Shown here piece after piece: positions 1 through 8,298 of a DNA stretch of 41,901 nucleotides. The stretch spans positions 1 through 41,901 of the forward strand of contig DATNFO010000057.1 in NCBI GenBank assembly GCA_035606355.1, written 5' to 3'. The position numbers and the translations under genes were made by a program. Under the pieces are notes generated by a model. It did not search any database and was not told the DNA's origin. It saw only the letters and a list, made by a program, of their open reading frames with translations. This DNA comes from Sulfopaludibacter sp035606355. Lineage in GTDB: Bacteria; Acidobacteriota; Terriglobia; Bryobacterales; Bryobacteraceae. The stretch's first letter is position 1. Every line of letters begins with the position of its first letter.

Positions 1-1
1 G

Positions 2-103
2 GGTGGCGTGGAGTTCTACCTCATCGAGCAAGAAGGCAGCCGGTTTCCGCCGGTCGAGACCGCGGAAAAGTGCCTGGCGGCTTATAAGAAGCTACACGGC
101 TAA
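2..103 (+). CDS. C-terminal end of a sugar phosphate isomerase/epimerase-like protein (partial)
   Basis: Only the last 33 codons are present; the frame is open from base 2 and stops with TAA at 101-103. The visible end contains GVEFYLIEQEG, then a Pro-Pro turn and a Lys/Leu-rich final helix. This resembles the end of xylose-isomerase-like TIM-barrel proteins (AP_endonuc_2 family), which often finish with a 'VEYYFVEQD' strand followed by a helix. The family call rests on this short stretch alone, so it is tentative. It lies 54 bases before galT in the same direction and could share its transcript. Confidence 0.45.
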   Translation, partial: GGVEFYLIEQEGSRFPPVETAEKCLAAYKKLHG

Positions 104-157
104 AAGCCTTTGGGCAGGCTTCGGCCTGCCCCACCCTGTCCGGAGGTTGCCTCAGAG

Positions 158-1159
158 TTGCCCGAACTGCGTAAGGACCCCATCACGGGGCGATGGGTCA
201 TCATTGCTACCGATCGCGCCAAGCGCCCCAGCGATTTTTTCCGGCAATCAACTCCGCCGGCCGCCACCACGATCTGCCCATTCGACTACGGAAACGAGCG
301 TAAGACGCCACCCGAGATCCTGGCCTATCGCGATAGCGGCGGCCGGGACGAGCCGGGGTGGCGCGTCCGCGTGGTGCCGAATAAGTTCCCCGTGCTCGGC
401 ATCGAAGGCCAATTGATGCGCCAGGGCGACGGCATGTACGACAAGATGAACGGCATCGGCGCGCACGAAGTAATCGTCGAAACGCCGGATCATCTGGCCA
501 CGCTCGGCGAGATGCCGGAGCGGCAGATCGAAGAGATGCTTTGGGCGTTTCGCGATCGGGTAAACGATTTGAAGCGCGACCGGCGCTTCCGCTACATTCT
601 CCTCTTCAAGAATCACGGCGAAGCGGCCGGAGCGTCGCTGGAGCATCCCCATTCGCAGCTCATCGCTCTCCCGGTAATTCCCAAGCGCGTGAAAGAGGAA
701 GTGGATGGCTCGCGGCTGTTTTACGACCTCAAGGAACGCTGCATCTACTGCGACATCATTCGTCATGAGACGTCGGCCGGCACGCGCCTGGTGATGGAGA
801 CGGACCGCTTCACGGTCCTGGAACCGTACGCGCCGCGTTTTCCGTTCGAGACCTGGATTCTGCCGAAGACGCACGCCTCGCATTTCGAGGACAGCGATGC
901 GGCCACGTTTCAGAACATGGCGTGGGTGTTGCGCTCCACCATGCGAAAGATGGAAAAGGTGCTGGAGCGGCCGGCATACAACTTCATCGTGCACTCGGCG
1001 CCAGTGCAGGAGGCGCCCCTGCTGCATTACCACTGGCACCTGGAAATTATTCCGAAGCTGACGAAGGTGGCGGGCTTCGAGTGGGGCACTGGGTTCTACA
1101 TCAATCCGACTCCGCCGGAAGAATCGGCCAAATTCCTTCGGGACGCCGGTTTGGGGTAG
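158..1159 (+). CDS. galT: galactose-1-phosphate uridylyltransferase
   Basis: Predicted to exchange UDP-glucose and galactose-1-phosphate for glucose-1-phosphate and UDP-galactose in the cytoplasm (Leloir pathway). I chose TTG 158: it gives the usual family start MPELRKDPITGRWVIIAT and has GGAGG at 142-146. An in-frame ATG at 110 would add 16 residues with no family match. The product is 333 aa, normal for the family. The nucleophile motif HPH is at H163-H165 (GASLEHPHSQ), and the C-terminal half has the HYHWHLEI motif typical of the HIT-like fold. Oddity: the usual N-terminal metal motif CPFCxGNE reads CPFDYGNE (C40, D43), so one Cys ligand is replaced by Asp. A second pair, CIYCDI, lies near the middle. 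No galK or galE is next to it in the window. Confidence 0.9.
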   Translation: MPELRKDPITGRWVIIATDRAKRPSDFFRQSTPPAATTICPFDYGNERKTPPEILAYRDSGGRDEPGWRVRVVPNKFPVLGIEGQLMRQGDGMYDKMNGIGAHEVIVETPDHLATLGEMPERQIEEMLWAFRDRVNDLKRDRRFRYILLFKNHGEAAGASLEHPHSQLIALPVIPKRVKEEVDGSRLFYDLKERCIYCDIIRHETSAGTRLVMETDRFTVLEPYAPRFPFETWILPKTHASHFEDSDAATFQNMAWVLRSTMRKMEKVLERPAYNFIVHSAPVQEAPLLHYHWHLEIIPKLTKVAGFEWGTGFYINPTPPEESAKFLRDAGLG

Positions 1160-1182
1160 AGCGGTAGCGCGCCGGGGGGCGG

Positions 1183-1212
1183 TTGCACACACGGTGGCGG
1201 GTCTGATATAAA
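1183..1212 (+). promoter_or_regulatory. predicted sigma70-type promoter for the TPR gene
   Basis: TTGCAC at 1183-1188 and TATAAA at 1207-1212 are separated by 18 bases, and TG at 1204-1205 makes an extended -10. Transcription would begin near 1219, about 30 bases before the ATG at 1251. The match is by eye. Confidence 0.45.
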
Positions 1213-1250
1213 CGTTCATCATTTCCCGTGCCAGGCTGGGCTGGCGAAAC

Positions 1251-1880
1251 ATGGCCGAAAAGAAGAACAATCCCGCTTCCAAGACCACCGACAGGCGAAT
1301 GACCAAACCACAGGCTCCCAAACCCGTCAAACCATCGGAACCTATACGTCCCGTAGCAACGCGCAGCGGCGCAGCGGCGATACCGCAGGCCTTCGATGCG
1401 CAGAAACAGCTCTCTACATTCGAAGCCGCCATGAAGCTGTTTCACGCACGCAACCTCAAGGACGCACGCGAGCTCTTTGCGCTGGCGGCGCAGGGCCCGG
1501 AACGCGACGTAGCCAACCGGTCGCGGCTGCACACGGCGATGTGCGATCGTAGGCTGCAGCAGGTCGCTGTCAATCTGGGGTCGGCCGAAGACTACTATAA
1601 CTACGGCGTGGCGCTGCTGAATACCCGGAACGTGAGCGAAGCCCGCGGTTATTTGGATAAGGCTTTGGAACTGGCTCCGGATAGCGACCACATCCACTAT
1701 GCGCTCGCTTTGGCCCTGGCGCTCGGCGGCGATTTGCCGAGCGCGCATGACAACCTGAAACGCGCCATCGAGTTGGAGCCGCGGAACCGGATTCTGGCCC
1801 GGCAGGATGCGGACTTCGCCCATCTGGCAAATCACGCGCCGTTTCAGGCGCTGCTGTATCCCGAGAAAAAAGGCTGGTAA
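1251..1880 (+). CDS. TPR-repeat protein
   Basis: A 209-aa protein with a Lys/Pro-rich, probably disordered N-terminus (residues 1-45) followed by helical TPR repeats. The repeats are seen as FEAAMKLFHARNLKDARELF, YYNYGVALLNTRNVSEARGY and ALALALGGDLPSAHDNLKRA, each with the Gly/Ala-Ala-x-x-x-Leu spacing of TPRs. There is no signal peptide or membrane segment, so it is likely a cytoplasmic protein-protein adaptor. The partner is not evident from its neighbours. It has its own predicted promoter at 1183-1212 and ends 90 bases before the next gene in the same direction. Confidence 0.75.
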   Translation: MAEKKNNPASKTTDRRMTKPQAPKPVKPSEPIRPVATRSGAAAIPQAFDAQKQLSTFEAAMKLFHARNLKDARELFALAAQGPERDVANRSRLHTAMCDRRLQQVAVNLGSAEDYYNYGVALLNTRNVSEARGYLDKALELAPDSDHIHYALALALALGGDLPSAHDNLKRAIELEPRNRILARQDADFAHLANHAPFQALLYPEKKGW

Positions 1881-1970
1881 ACCGCGCGGATGGCGTGACC
1901 GGACGTTACCACGAAGGTGCTTACCTTTGATATCTAGCGTTTAGGGCCGTGTCAGGTTAGCATTTACCCC

Positions 1971-2447
1971 ATGGAAGCACTGCTGTGGGTTCTTCTCCCC
2001 GGATTCGTGGCGCTGGCTTCCGGCCTGCTCGCGTGGTTCGTGATGCAGTCCCGGATGGAAGTAGCGCTGGCCGATCAGCGCACGTCGCTGGCCGAAGAGC
2101 GAGGCGCACTGCACGCGGAACGCTCCGCCGTTCAGGTCACCTTTCACTCGGCGCTGGAGGCAGCGCAGGAGAAGGCACGCCGCGAGGCTTTCGATGGTTT
2201 CCTTTCCGAGCTGACGGTGGAACAACGGCACTACACACGCGAGAACCGGCTGCTGCTGCAGAGCCGCAAGAGCCTGGTCTTGCAGGAGCGCATTTTCTTC
2301 CGCAACATTCCCCTGAGCGACTGGATCGAGCACGAAATTCAGCTCGAAGACGGCATGGACGTGGATCGCATGGTGCAGGATATGACCGTGTTCGATAAGG
2401 CCGTCGTAAACATCGCGGACATTCCGCGTCGCAAAGCACTGGCCTAA
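1971..2447 (+). CDS. membrane-anchored coiled-coil protein of unknown function
   Basis: A 158-aa protein. Residues 1-26 form one hydrophobic segment (LLWVLLPGFVALASGLLAWFV) with no clear cleavage site, so it is probably an N-terminal anchor. It is followed by a long charged helix rich in Ala, Glu and Gln (about 28-100) that looks like a coiled coil. The last 55 residues contain IFFRNIPLSDWIEHEIQLED and DMTVFDKAVVNI, which I do not recognise. The gene lies between a TPR protein and a tricorn protease, all on the plus strand. The function is unknown. Confidence 0.65.
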   Translation: MEALLWVLLPGFVALASGLLAWFVMQSRMEVALADQRTSLAEERGALHAERSAVQVTFHSALEAAQEKARREAFDGFLSELTVEQRHYTRENRLLLQSRKSLVLQERIFFRNIPLSDWIEHEIQLEDGMDVDRMVQDMTVFDKAVVNIADIPRRKALA

Positions 2448-2512
2448 ACCGCGGCCGTACCGTTAGGAATCTTCCCCGTCGGCCCCCACGCAGCCGAAGT
2501 ACCATATACGTT

Positions 2513-5500
2513 ATGCTGCACCGGCCTCTTGCGCTAATCTTTTGCGCCTCGGTTGTTTTTGCGGTCACCCCGCGCCCTTATTTGAGCGACCCCGGCATCT
2601 CGCCCGACGGAACGGAAATCGCTTTCGTCTCCGGCGGCGACATCTGGACCGTGCCGTCGCGCGGCGGCGAAGCCCGCCTACTGGTTTCGCATCCAGCTAC
2701 CGAATCGGCGCCGCATTATTCGCCTGACGGCAAGTACCTCGCATTCACATCCACGCGGACCGGCAACGGCGACGTCTACGTGCTCACCTTCGCCACGGGC
2801 GAACTGAAGCGGCTGACGTTCGACGACGCCAGCGAACTCACCGAAGGCTGGTCGCCCGATTCCAGGTTCGTATACTTCTCGTCATCGGCGCGCGACATCA
2901 GCGGCATGAACGACGTGTATCGCGTGCAGCGCGAAGGCGGCACGCCGATGCAGGTGACGGCGGACCGTTATCTCACCGAGTATTTTTCGGCGTCGGCGCC
3001 GGACGGCAAAACGCTCGCGTTCACGGCGCGCGGCAATGCCGGTTCGCAGTGGTGGCGGAAAGGCCACAGCCATCTGGACGAGTCGGAGATCTGGACACGC
3101 GACCTGAGCGCGAGCGGCGCCGGCCAGGAGACCGCTGCCCTCTATCATCGGGTCACAGCGGGCGGCGCAAAGGAAGCTTGGCCGATGTGGTCGCGCGACG
3201 GTCGCAGCCTGTACTACATGTCGGACCGCAGCGGCGCGCAGAACATCTGGATCAAGCCGCTGAGCGGCGCGGCCAGACAGGTTACACACTTCACCACGGG
3301 CCGCGTGGTGTGGCCGCAAATTTCCGCCGGCGGCCGCGAAATCGTCTTCGAGCGCGACTTCGGAATCTGGAAGCTCGATACGGAATCGGGCAAAGCCGCG
3401 CAGGTCGAGATCAGCCGCCGCGGCGCACCTGCCGGAGCCAGCGTTCAGCACCTCACGTTGACCAGCCAGTTCCAGGATCTGGTGCTCTCACCCGACGGGA
3501 AGAAAGTGGCATTTGTCAGTCACGGGGAAGTGTTTGCCGCTTCATCCAAGGATGGCGGCGAAGCGGCGCGGCTGACGCAGACTCCGGCTGCCGAATCGCA
3601 GCTCTCCTGGGCGAGCGACAGCCGCCGTCTGGCGTACGTCTCGGACCGCAACGGAAACTCGCAGATTTTTCTTTACGACTTCACGAAGAGCCAGGAAACA
3701 CAGCTCACCAGCACTGGACCCGACACCTCCCCGCACTTTTCGCCCGACGGAAAACTGCTCGCGTTTGTCCGCGACGGCCGCGAACTGCGCGTGATGGATC
3801 TCGGCACGAAGGCGGACCGTCTCCTTTCCAAGGGGTCTTTCGGAAAGCCGCCGTTGCAGCGCGAAGCGCTGGTCTGGTCGCCCGACAGCCAGTGGCTCGC
3901 GTATTTCGACATCAGCGGCAAAGCCTTTGAGAACGTCAACGTGGTGCCTGTCAAGAACGGCGAGGCGCGACCGGTTACATTCCTGGCCAATGCCGGCAGC
4001 GGCGGCTTGGCGTGGAGTCCGGACGGCAAGTACCTGCTGTTCACCACCAACCAGCGAACGGAGCCGAGCCAGCTTGCGCGCGTCGACCTGGTGCTGCACA
4101 CGCCGCATTTCCGCGAAGATCAGTTCCGCGACCTTTTCACGCAGGAGCCCACACGTCCCGCTCCGACTTCCCAGCCTCCCACAACCGATTCGAAGACGAC
4201 GGAGCCGACGGCAACCACTACGGCATCGACCACACCTGCGGCAACTCCGGGCGGACGCGGCGGCGCACCCGCGAAGCCGGTAGAGCCAGTGAAGATCGTT
4301 TTCGACGGCATTCGCGACCGCCTCTCGATTCTGCCCACCGGCCTGGACGTCGATTCCGTCACGATCAGCCCGGACGGCAAGCAGGCAGTGCTTTCCGCAA
4401 CCGCGGCTGGACAGCAAAACCTGTACCTCTACTCCCTGGACGAGCTTTCGCGCGATCCGCGCGTGGCGCGCCAACTCACGTCTACGCCGGGCCGCAAAAC
4501 GGCCGTCCACTTTTCGCCCGATGGAAAAGAGATTTTCTATCTGGATCGCGGCGGCATCGCGTCGCTCGCCATCGACACGCGCGTTTCCAAGCCGCTCGCG
4601 GTCACGGCGGAGATGGAGGTGGACTTCGCCACGGAAAAGATGGAAGTGTTCCACCAGGCGTGGACTTACACGCGCGACAACTTCTTCGACCCCAAGTTCA
4701 ATGGGGTGGATTGGGAAGCCGTTCGCACCGAATACGAGCCGCTGATTGCCGGAGCGGCGACCCCGGATGAAATGCGCCGCCTGCTGAACCTGATGGTGGG
4801 CGAGTTGAATGCATCCCATTCCGGCGCCAGCGGGGGCGCGGGCGGCGGACCGGCGGCTCAACAGGGCGGCACCGGGCGCCTCGGCGTCCGTTTCGATTGC
4901 GGCGAGTACGAAAGCAGCGGGAAGCTGAAGGTCACCGAGGTGATCCCGCTGAGTCCGGCCGAGGTTGCCGGCATCCACGTAGGGGACACGATCGATGCCG
5001 TCAACGGGCAGGCGACCGGCGCGCACGCCAATCTCGACGAGATGCTGGAGTACAAGATCGGCAAACGCGTCGTGCTGAAGGTCTCGGGGAAAGACGTGCC
5101 GATTCAGCCGGTGAATCTCGCCACCGAGAAAGCTCTGCTCTACCGCGAGTGGGTGGAAAACAATCGGGCGTATGTGGCGAAGATCTCGGGCGGCAAACTC
5201 GGCTACGTCCACATGCAGGACATGAGCGAGGGCGCGCTGGAGCGGCTGCACCTGGATCTCGACGCGGAAAACCAGTCACGGCAAGGCGTGGTGATCGATA
5301 TCCGCAACAATAACGGCGGATTCGTGAACGCATACGCGCTGGACGTGTTCAGCCGCCGTCCCTATCTGAAGATGACGGAGCGCGACAAGCCGGAGGCCCC
5401 GGCGCGCACGATCCTGGGGCAGCGTGCCCTGGAGGCGCCGACCGTTCTGGTCACCAATCAGCACTCGCTTTCGGACGCGGAAGACTTCACCGAAGGCTAT

Positions 5501-5752
5501 CGCGCGATGAAACTCGGGAAGGTGGTTGGGGAGCCGACCGCCGGCTGGATCATCTTCACCTGGAATACCACGCTGCTGGATGGGACCGGCTATCGCCTGC
5601 CGCACTCGCGAATCCGCGGCGCCGACGGCACGGATATGGAATTGCATCCGCGGCCGGTGGACGTACAGGTCTCGCGGCCGGTGGGCGAAAGTTACAGCGG
5701 TAAAGACAGCCAACTGGATGCGGCCGTCAAGACTCTGCTCTCTCAGATGTAA
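2513..5752 (+). CDS. tricorn protease homologue (S41 family) with beta-propeller and PDZ domains
   Basis: A 1079-aa exported protein. Residues 1-19 are a signal peptide. From about 25 to 520 there are many PD40/TolB-like propeller blades with the repeated signature 'SPDGK'. A Thr/Pro/Ala-rich linker (about 543-595) separates them from further blades (610-700), the tricorn core (MEVFHQAWTYTRDNFFDP, near 710-725), a PDZ domain (about 785-860) and the S41 catalytic domain. The predicted nucleophile is Ser987 in HSLSDAEDF, which matches the SD-containing tricorn motif. The family degrades peptides; a signal peptide places this one in the periplasm, unlike the archaeal cytoplasmic enzyme. Length fits the family. 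The nearby second S41 protein (6201-7418) is not of this type. Confidence 0.9.
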   Translation: MLHRPLALIFCASVVFAVTPRPYLSDPGISPDGTEIAFVSGGDIWTVPSRGGEARLLVSHPATESAPHYSPDGKYLAFTSTRTGNGDVYVLTFATGELKRLTFDDASELTEGWSPDSRFVYFSSSARDISGMNDVYRVQREGGTPMQVTADRYLTEYFSASAPDGKTLAFTARGNAGSQWWRKGHSHLDESEIWTRDLSASGAGQETAALYHRVTAGGAKEAWPMWSRDGRSLYYMSDRSGAQNIWIKPLSGAARQVTHFTTGRVVWPQISAGGREIVFERDFGIWKLDTESGKAAQVEISRRGAPAGASVQHLTLTSQFQDLVLSPDGKKVAFVSHGEVFAASSKDGGEAARLTQTPAAESQLSWASDSRRLAYVSDRNGNSQIFLYDFTKSQETQLTSTGPDTSPHFSPDGKLLAFVRDGRELRVMDLGTKADRLLSKGSFGKPPLQREALVWSPDSQWLAYFDISGKAFENVNVVPVKNGEARPVTFLANAGSGGLAWSPDGKYLLFTTNQRTEPSQLARVDLVLHTPHFREDQFRDLFTQEPTRPAPTSQPPTTDSKTTEPTATTTASTTPAATPGGRGGAPAKPVEPVKIVFDGIRDRLSILPTGLDVDSVTISPDGKQAVLSATAAGQQNLYLYSLDELSRDPRVARQLTSTPGRKTAVHFSPDGKEIFYLDRGGIASLAIDTRVSKPLAVTAEMEVDFATEKMEVFHQAWTYTRDNFFDPKFNGVDWEAVRTEYEPLIAGAATPDEMRRLLNLMVGELNASHSGASGGAGGGPAAQQGGTGRLGVRFDCGEYESSGKLKVTEVIPLSPAEVAGIHVGDTIDAVNGQATGAHANLDEMLEYKIGKRVVLKVSGKDVPIQPVNLATEKALLYREWVENNRAYVAKISGGKLGYVHMQDMSEGALERLHLDLDAENQSRQGVVIDIRNNNGGFVNAYALDVFSRRPYLKMTERDKPEAPARTILGQRALEAPTVLVTNQHSLSDAEDFTEGYRAMKLGKVVGEPTAGWIIFTWNTTLLDGTGYRLPHSRIRGADGTDMELHPRPVDVQVSRPVGESYSGKDSQLDAAVKTLLSQM

Positions 5753-5791
5753 GATTGAAGAAGATCGTCACTGGAGGAGAACGAACTCACA

Positions 5792-6115
5792 ATGAACCGA
5801 CTCTGTTTATGGGCAATGGGCGCGACCCTGCTGGCGGGACCCGCCGTCCTCTCCGCGGCCAAAGGCGACGCCGCTAAGGGGAAGGTGGTTTTCGAGCAAT
5901 GCGCCGTCTGCCACAACGCGGACAGCACGGAAAAGAAGATGGGACCCGGGCTGAAAGGGCTTTTCGCGAAGGACAAGCTAGTGAACGGGAAGAAGCCTAC
6001 GGAAGCGAACGTCAGGGCGAAGATCGACGAAGGCGGGAACGGAATGCCGCCGTATAAGGAGACGCTGGACGACAAGGAGAAGGACGATCTGATCGCGTAC
6101 CTGAAAACTCTGTAG
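5792..6115 (+). CDS. small periplasmic c-type cytochrome
   Basis: A 107-aa protein with a signal peptide (1-21) and one haem-binding CAVCH motif (C37, C40, H41). The likely sixth ligand is Met85 in GNGMPPY, giving the class I cytochrome c layout. GPGLKGLF after the haem site and DLIAYLKTL at the end are typical of the family. GGAGGA lies 8 bases before the ATG, a strong ribosome site. It starts 40 bases after the tricorn gene and may be cotranscribed. Its role would be single-electron transfer in the periplasm; the redox partner is not encoded nearby. Confidence 0.9.
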   Translation: MNRLCLWAMGATLLAGPAVLSAAKGDAAKGKVVFEQCAVCHNADSTEKKMGPGLKGLFAKDKLVNGKKPTEANVRAKIDEGGNGMPPYKETLDDKEKDDLIAYLKTL

Positions 6116-6138
6116 AACGAAATCGCCCGCGATTCACG

Positions 6139-6180
6139 CAAATGCACACGAATAAGGGAAACCTTATTCGTGTGCATTTG
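6139..6180. terminator. perfect 19-bp hairpin, probable bidirectional terminator
   Basis: Arms 6139-6157 and 6162-6180 are exact reverse complements, closing a GAAA tetraloop at 6158-6161. Outside the core, ACGCAAA at 6136-6142 and TTTGCGT at 6184-6190 repeat the pairing with an offset. The hairpin sits between two convergent genes and serves both. There is no long T tract, only TTGTTT on the right. Confidence 0.65.
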
Positions 6181-6200
6181 TTGTTTGCGTGGCTTGATCT

Positions 6201-7418
6201 TTACCCATTCGTCCCGAGGACTTCAAGCGCTTTCTTCATAACCGGATCGTCTTCCAGTTTTTTAGGCGCTTGCTGCTGATCCTGGGCTTCGGCTATCGGC
6301 TCGCCGTTATCGTCGTAGTCGACTTGCTGCTCGGCATCGGCCACAACATGGGCCGGGGTTACGAAGGCGTCCTGAATCGCTTTGCCGCCCGGCGAGTAAT
6401 ACTTGGCGACGGAGAGAATGATGGCGCCTCCATCTTCCATGTTGATGGCCTTGCGTACGGCGGCGTCTCCATAGGTTCTCTCGCCGACCAGTTGGGCTCG
6501 TTTGTCATCCTGCAACGCCGCCGCGGCGATCTCCGCTCCGTCCGCGGTGCCGTGATTGGTCAGGACCGCCAGCGGCAGATCCGTAATCGCCTTCGACGGA
6601 TTCGCATCAAAATCCTGTTCGGCCACCTTCTGACCCTTGAGTGACGAGATGCGTCCGCTCTTCAGGAAGAGGTTCGCCAAGGCAATGCCGTTTTCGGGCG
6701 ACCCGGCCGCGCAGTTGCGCAGATCCAGCACCAGCTTCCTGGCGCCGTCCTTCTGCAGCTTCTGCACCACCGACGCGATCTCTTTCACTTGCGCATCGCT
6801 CAACGCGCCCACCTGAATGTAGCCCACCTGACCGTTCAACATGCGACTGTCGACGTTGGGCAACTGGATGTTGGCGCGGGTCAGTTTCACGGCCTGCGGC
6901 TCGGGATGGCGCTGGCGCACCACGCTCAACTCCACGGGAGTGTTGGAATCGCCCTGCAGCAGCATGCTGGCGTACGCCAAAGGCATGTCGCGCGTCGCGA
7001 TGCCCTTGATGCTCTCGATCATGTCGCCGCTGCCGAGGCCGGCCTTGGCGGCGGGCGAATTCGGAATTGCGCCCTCCACCAGCAGGTAACCGTAGCGGCG
7101 CGAAAGCAGCAGCCCGACATCGGCCTTCTTGATGTCTTTGTTCTTCAGGTAATCCTTGTACTGATCGGCGTTCAAGTAGCTGGCGAAGGGGTCCACCGCT
7201 TCCAACATGCCGTTCAGCGCGCCGAGCGTGACACTCTTCATGTCCGGCTCTTCTACGTACTGGCTCTTGATGTAGCCCATCACATCGGAAAATACGCCGA
7301 TGTGGCGTAGGGTTTCGTCCTGGCTGTTGGTGCTCTGTGCGAGCGCGATGCCGATCAACAGCATCAGCGTGATGCACGTTGAGATGCTCACGACAAGGAA
7401 TTTTATGCGACTGCTCAT
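6201..7418 (-). CDS. S41/CtpA-like protein lacking the catalytic Ser and Lys (predicted pseudoprotease)
   Basis: A 405-aa protein with an N-terminal signal or anchor segment (about 6-27), the S41 N-terminal helix region (DVMGYIKSQYVEEPD), a PDZ domain (about 98-182) and a full S41 fold (to about 345). It ends in a Glu/Gln-rich tail. In active CtpA proteins the nucleophile is the middle Ser of SASASEI and the base is the Lys of GEKTFGKG. Here the matching stretches read GTADGAEI (Asp293) and GERTYGDAAV (Asp318), so both are replaced by Asp. The rest of the fold is well kept and the frame is intact, so this is not a decaying gene. A non-catalytic binding role in the periplasm is inferred. Confidence 0.85.
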   Translation of the reverse strand: MSSRIKFLVVSISTCITLMLLIGIALAQSTNSQDETLRHIGVFSDVMGYIKSQYVEEPDMKSVTLGALNGMLEAVDPFASYLNADQYKDYLKNKDIKKADVGLLLSRRYGYLLVEGAIPNSPAAKAGLGSGDMIESIKGIATRDMPLAYASMLLQGDSNTPVELSVVRQRHPEPQAVKLTRANIQLPNVDSRMLNGQVGYIQVGALSDAQVKEIASVVQKLQKDGARKLVLDLRNCAAGSPENGIALANLFLKSGRISSLKGQKVAEQDFDANPSKAITDLPLAVLTNHGTADGAEIAAAALQDDKRAQLVGERTYGDAAVRKAINMEDGGAIILSVAKYYSPGGKAIQDAFVTPAHVVADAEQQVDYDDNGEPIAEAQDQQQAPKKLEDDPVMKKALEVLGTNG

Positions 7419-7454
7419 AATTTGGGAGTTTCTCCGCGGGGCCCGTTAACACAC

Positions 7455-7460
7455 ATTATA
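7455..7460 (-). promoter_or_regulatory. predicted -10 element of the S41 pseudoprotease gene
   Basis: On the minus strand the hexamer reads TATAAT, a full consensus match. Transcription would start near 7448 and give a leader of about 30 bases before the ATG at 7418. No good -35 is visible. Confidence 0.4.
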
Positions 7461-7507
7461 CGGCCTTAACCATTGGACGCACGCCAGACCCATTCGGTTG
7501 AAGCTTT

Positions 7508-8029
7508 TTACCACCCCATACGGCTTCTCAAACCGGTAACATGCGCCAAATGGTGGCGGGAATGCCAGGCGTACAGGCCGAGCACGGAATCGAGGCGGAT
7601 CACCCCCATCTCGGGGTGCCTCATCGCCCGCGAAAACTCCGCGTCTCCCATGCTCCGAAGCAGCCTCACCCAGCGTAAGTGCAGTGCTTCCAGGAGTTGC
7701 AGCGATGGTTCCACGGGGCCGCCGCGGCCGTCGGCGAGCTCCGCCCAAAGAGCTTCCGGATACGGCTTGATCGTCGGTTCGTCCTCTGTGAGGGCAAACT
7801 TAAAGCGACTGAAACTCTGCATATGGCTGTCCGGCACGTGGTGTATCACCTGCCGAACCGTCCAGCCCTCCGGCCGGTACGGGGTCTCAAGCTGTTCCTC
7901 AGTCAACCCGCGGACGGCTTCCCGGTACTTCGCGGGCGCCGCCTCGATTTCCCCGATCCAGCCCTGCCGCATCGCCGCCGTGATGGACGCCGGCCACTCG
8001 AACTTTCCCACCGGATAGCGTAAATCCAT
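7508..8029 (-). CDS. DinB/YfiT-family metal-dependent hydrolase or thiol transferase
   Basis: A 173-aa protein of the DinB-like four-helix fold. The start at 8029 gives MDLRYPVGKF, as in YfiT-type proteins. Metal-binding His are predicted at 63, 156 and 160 (VIHHVPDSH and AWHSRHH); this spacing is what I recall for Bacillus YfiT. Family members transfer bacillithiol or similar thiols, or hydrolyse amides, in the cytoplasm; the substrate here is unknown. An extended -10 (TG, one base, TATGAT) ends 7 bases upstream of this ATG, so the mRNA may be almost leaderless, which also supports the start. The frame stays open to 8110, but the extra residues match nothing I know. Confidence 0.85.
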   Translation of the reverse strand: MDLRYPVGKFEWPASITAAMRQGWIGEIEAAPAKYREAVRGLTEEQLETPYRPEGWTVRQVIHHVPDSHMQSFSRFKFALTEDEPTIKPYPEALWAELADGRGGPVEPSLQLLEALHLRWVRLLRSMGDAEFSRAMRHPEMGVIRLDSVLGLYAWHSRHHLAHVTGLRSRMGW

Positions 8030-8036
8030 GTATGCG

Positions 8037-8045
8037 ATCATACCA
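8037..8045 (-). promoter_or_regulatory. predicted extended -10 of the DinB gene
   Basis: The minus strand reads TGG then TATGAT (hexamer at 8042 down to 8037), with seven bases before ATG 8029. No Shine-Dalgarno sequence fits between them. Confidence 0.4.
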
Positions 8046-8061
8046 ATTCGCCGTTCGGGGA

Positions 8062-8230
8062 CCCGTGAGGAAGCGGTAAAGGGTATATCGAAAGGCGAAT
8101 GGAGCGCCACGAGAACAGCAGCCGGATTTTTTCACAGTCCCGTCAGAAGCGGTAAAAGGTGCATCGAAAGGCGAATGAATCGCGACGGGAACGAAAGCCG
8201 GATTCTTTCAAAGGCCCGTGAGGGAGCGGC
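8062..8230. repeat. imperfect tandem repeat, 76-77 bp unit, 2.2 copies
   Basis: Units are 8062-8138, 8139-8214 and a partial copy 8215-8230. Each begins CCCGT followed by a GAAGCGG-type block and contains the identical core ATCGAAAGGCGAATG and a later GCCGGATT block ending in T-rich sequence. It fills most of the 269-bp gap between gph and the DinB gene. I see no gene in it. Confidence 0.75.
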
Positions 8231-8298
8231 CGGCACGTCAACCCACGCGTTTTTCGAAATTCGGAGTGGTAAATGATGCCCACCACACTCGGCAGAAT

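Noticed and set aside
3542..5251. Long open frame on the minus strand opposite the tricorn gene (569 codons)
   Set aside because: It is rich in Arg, His, Leu and Ala with no motif and mirrors a well-supported gene; GC-rich DNA often leaves such frames open.
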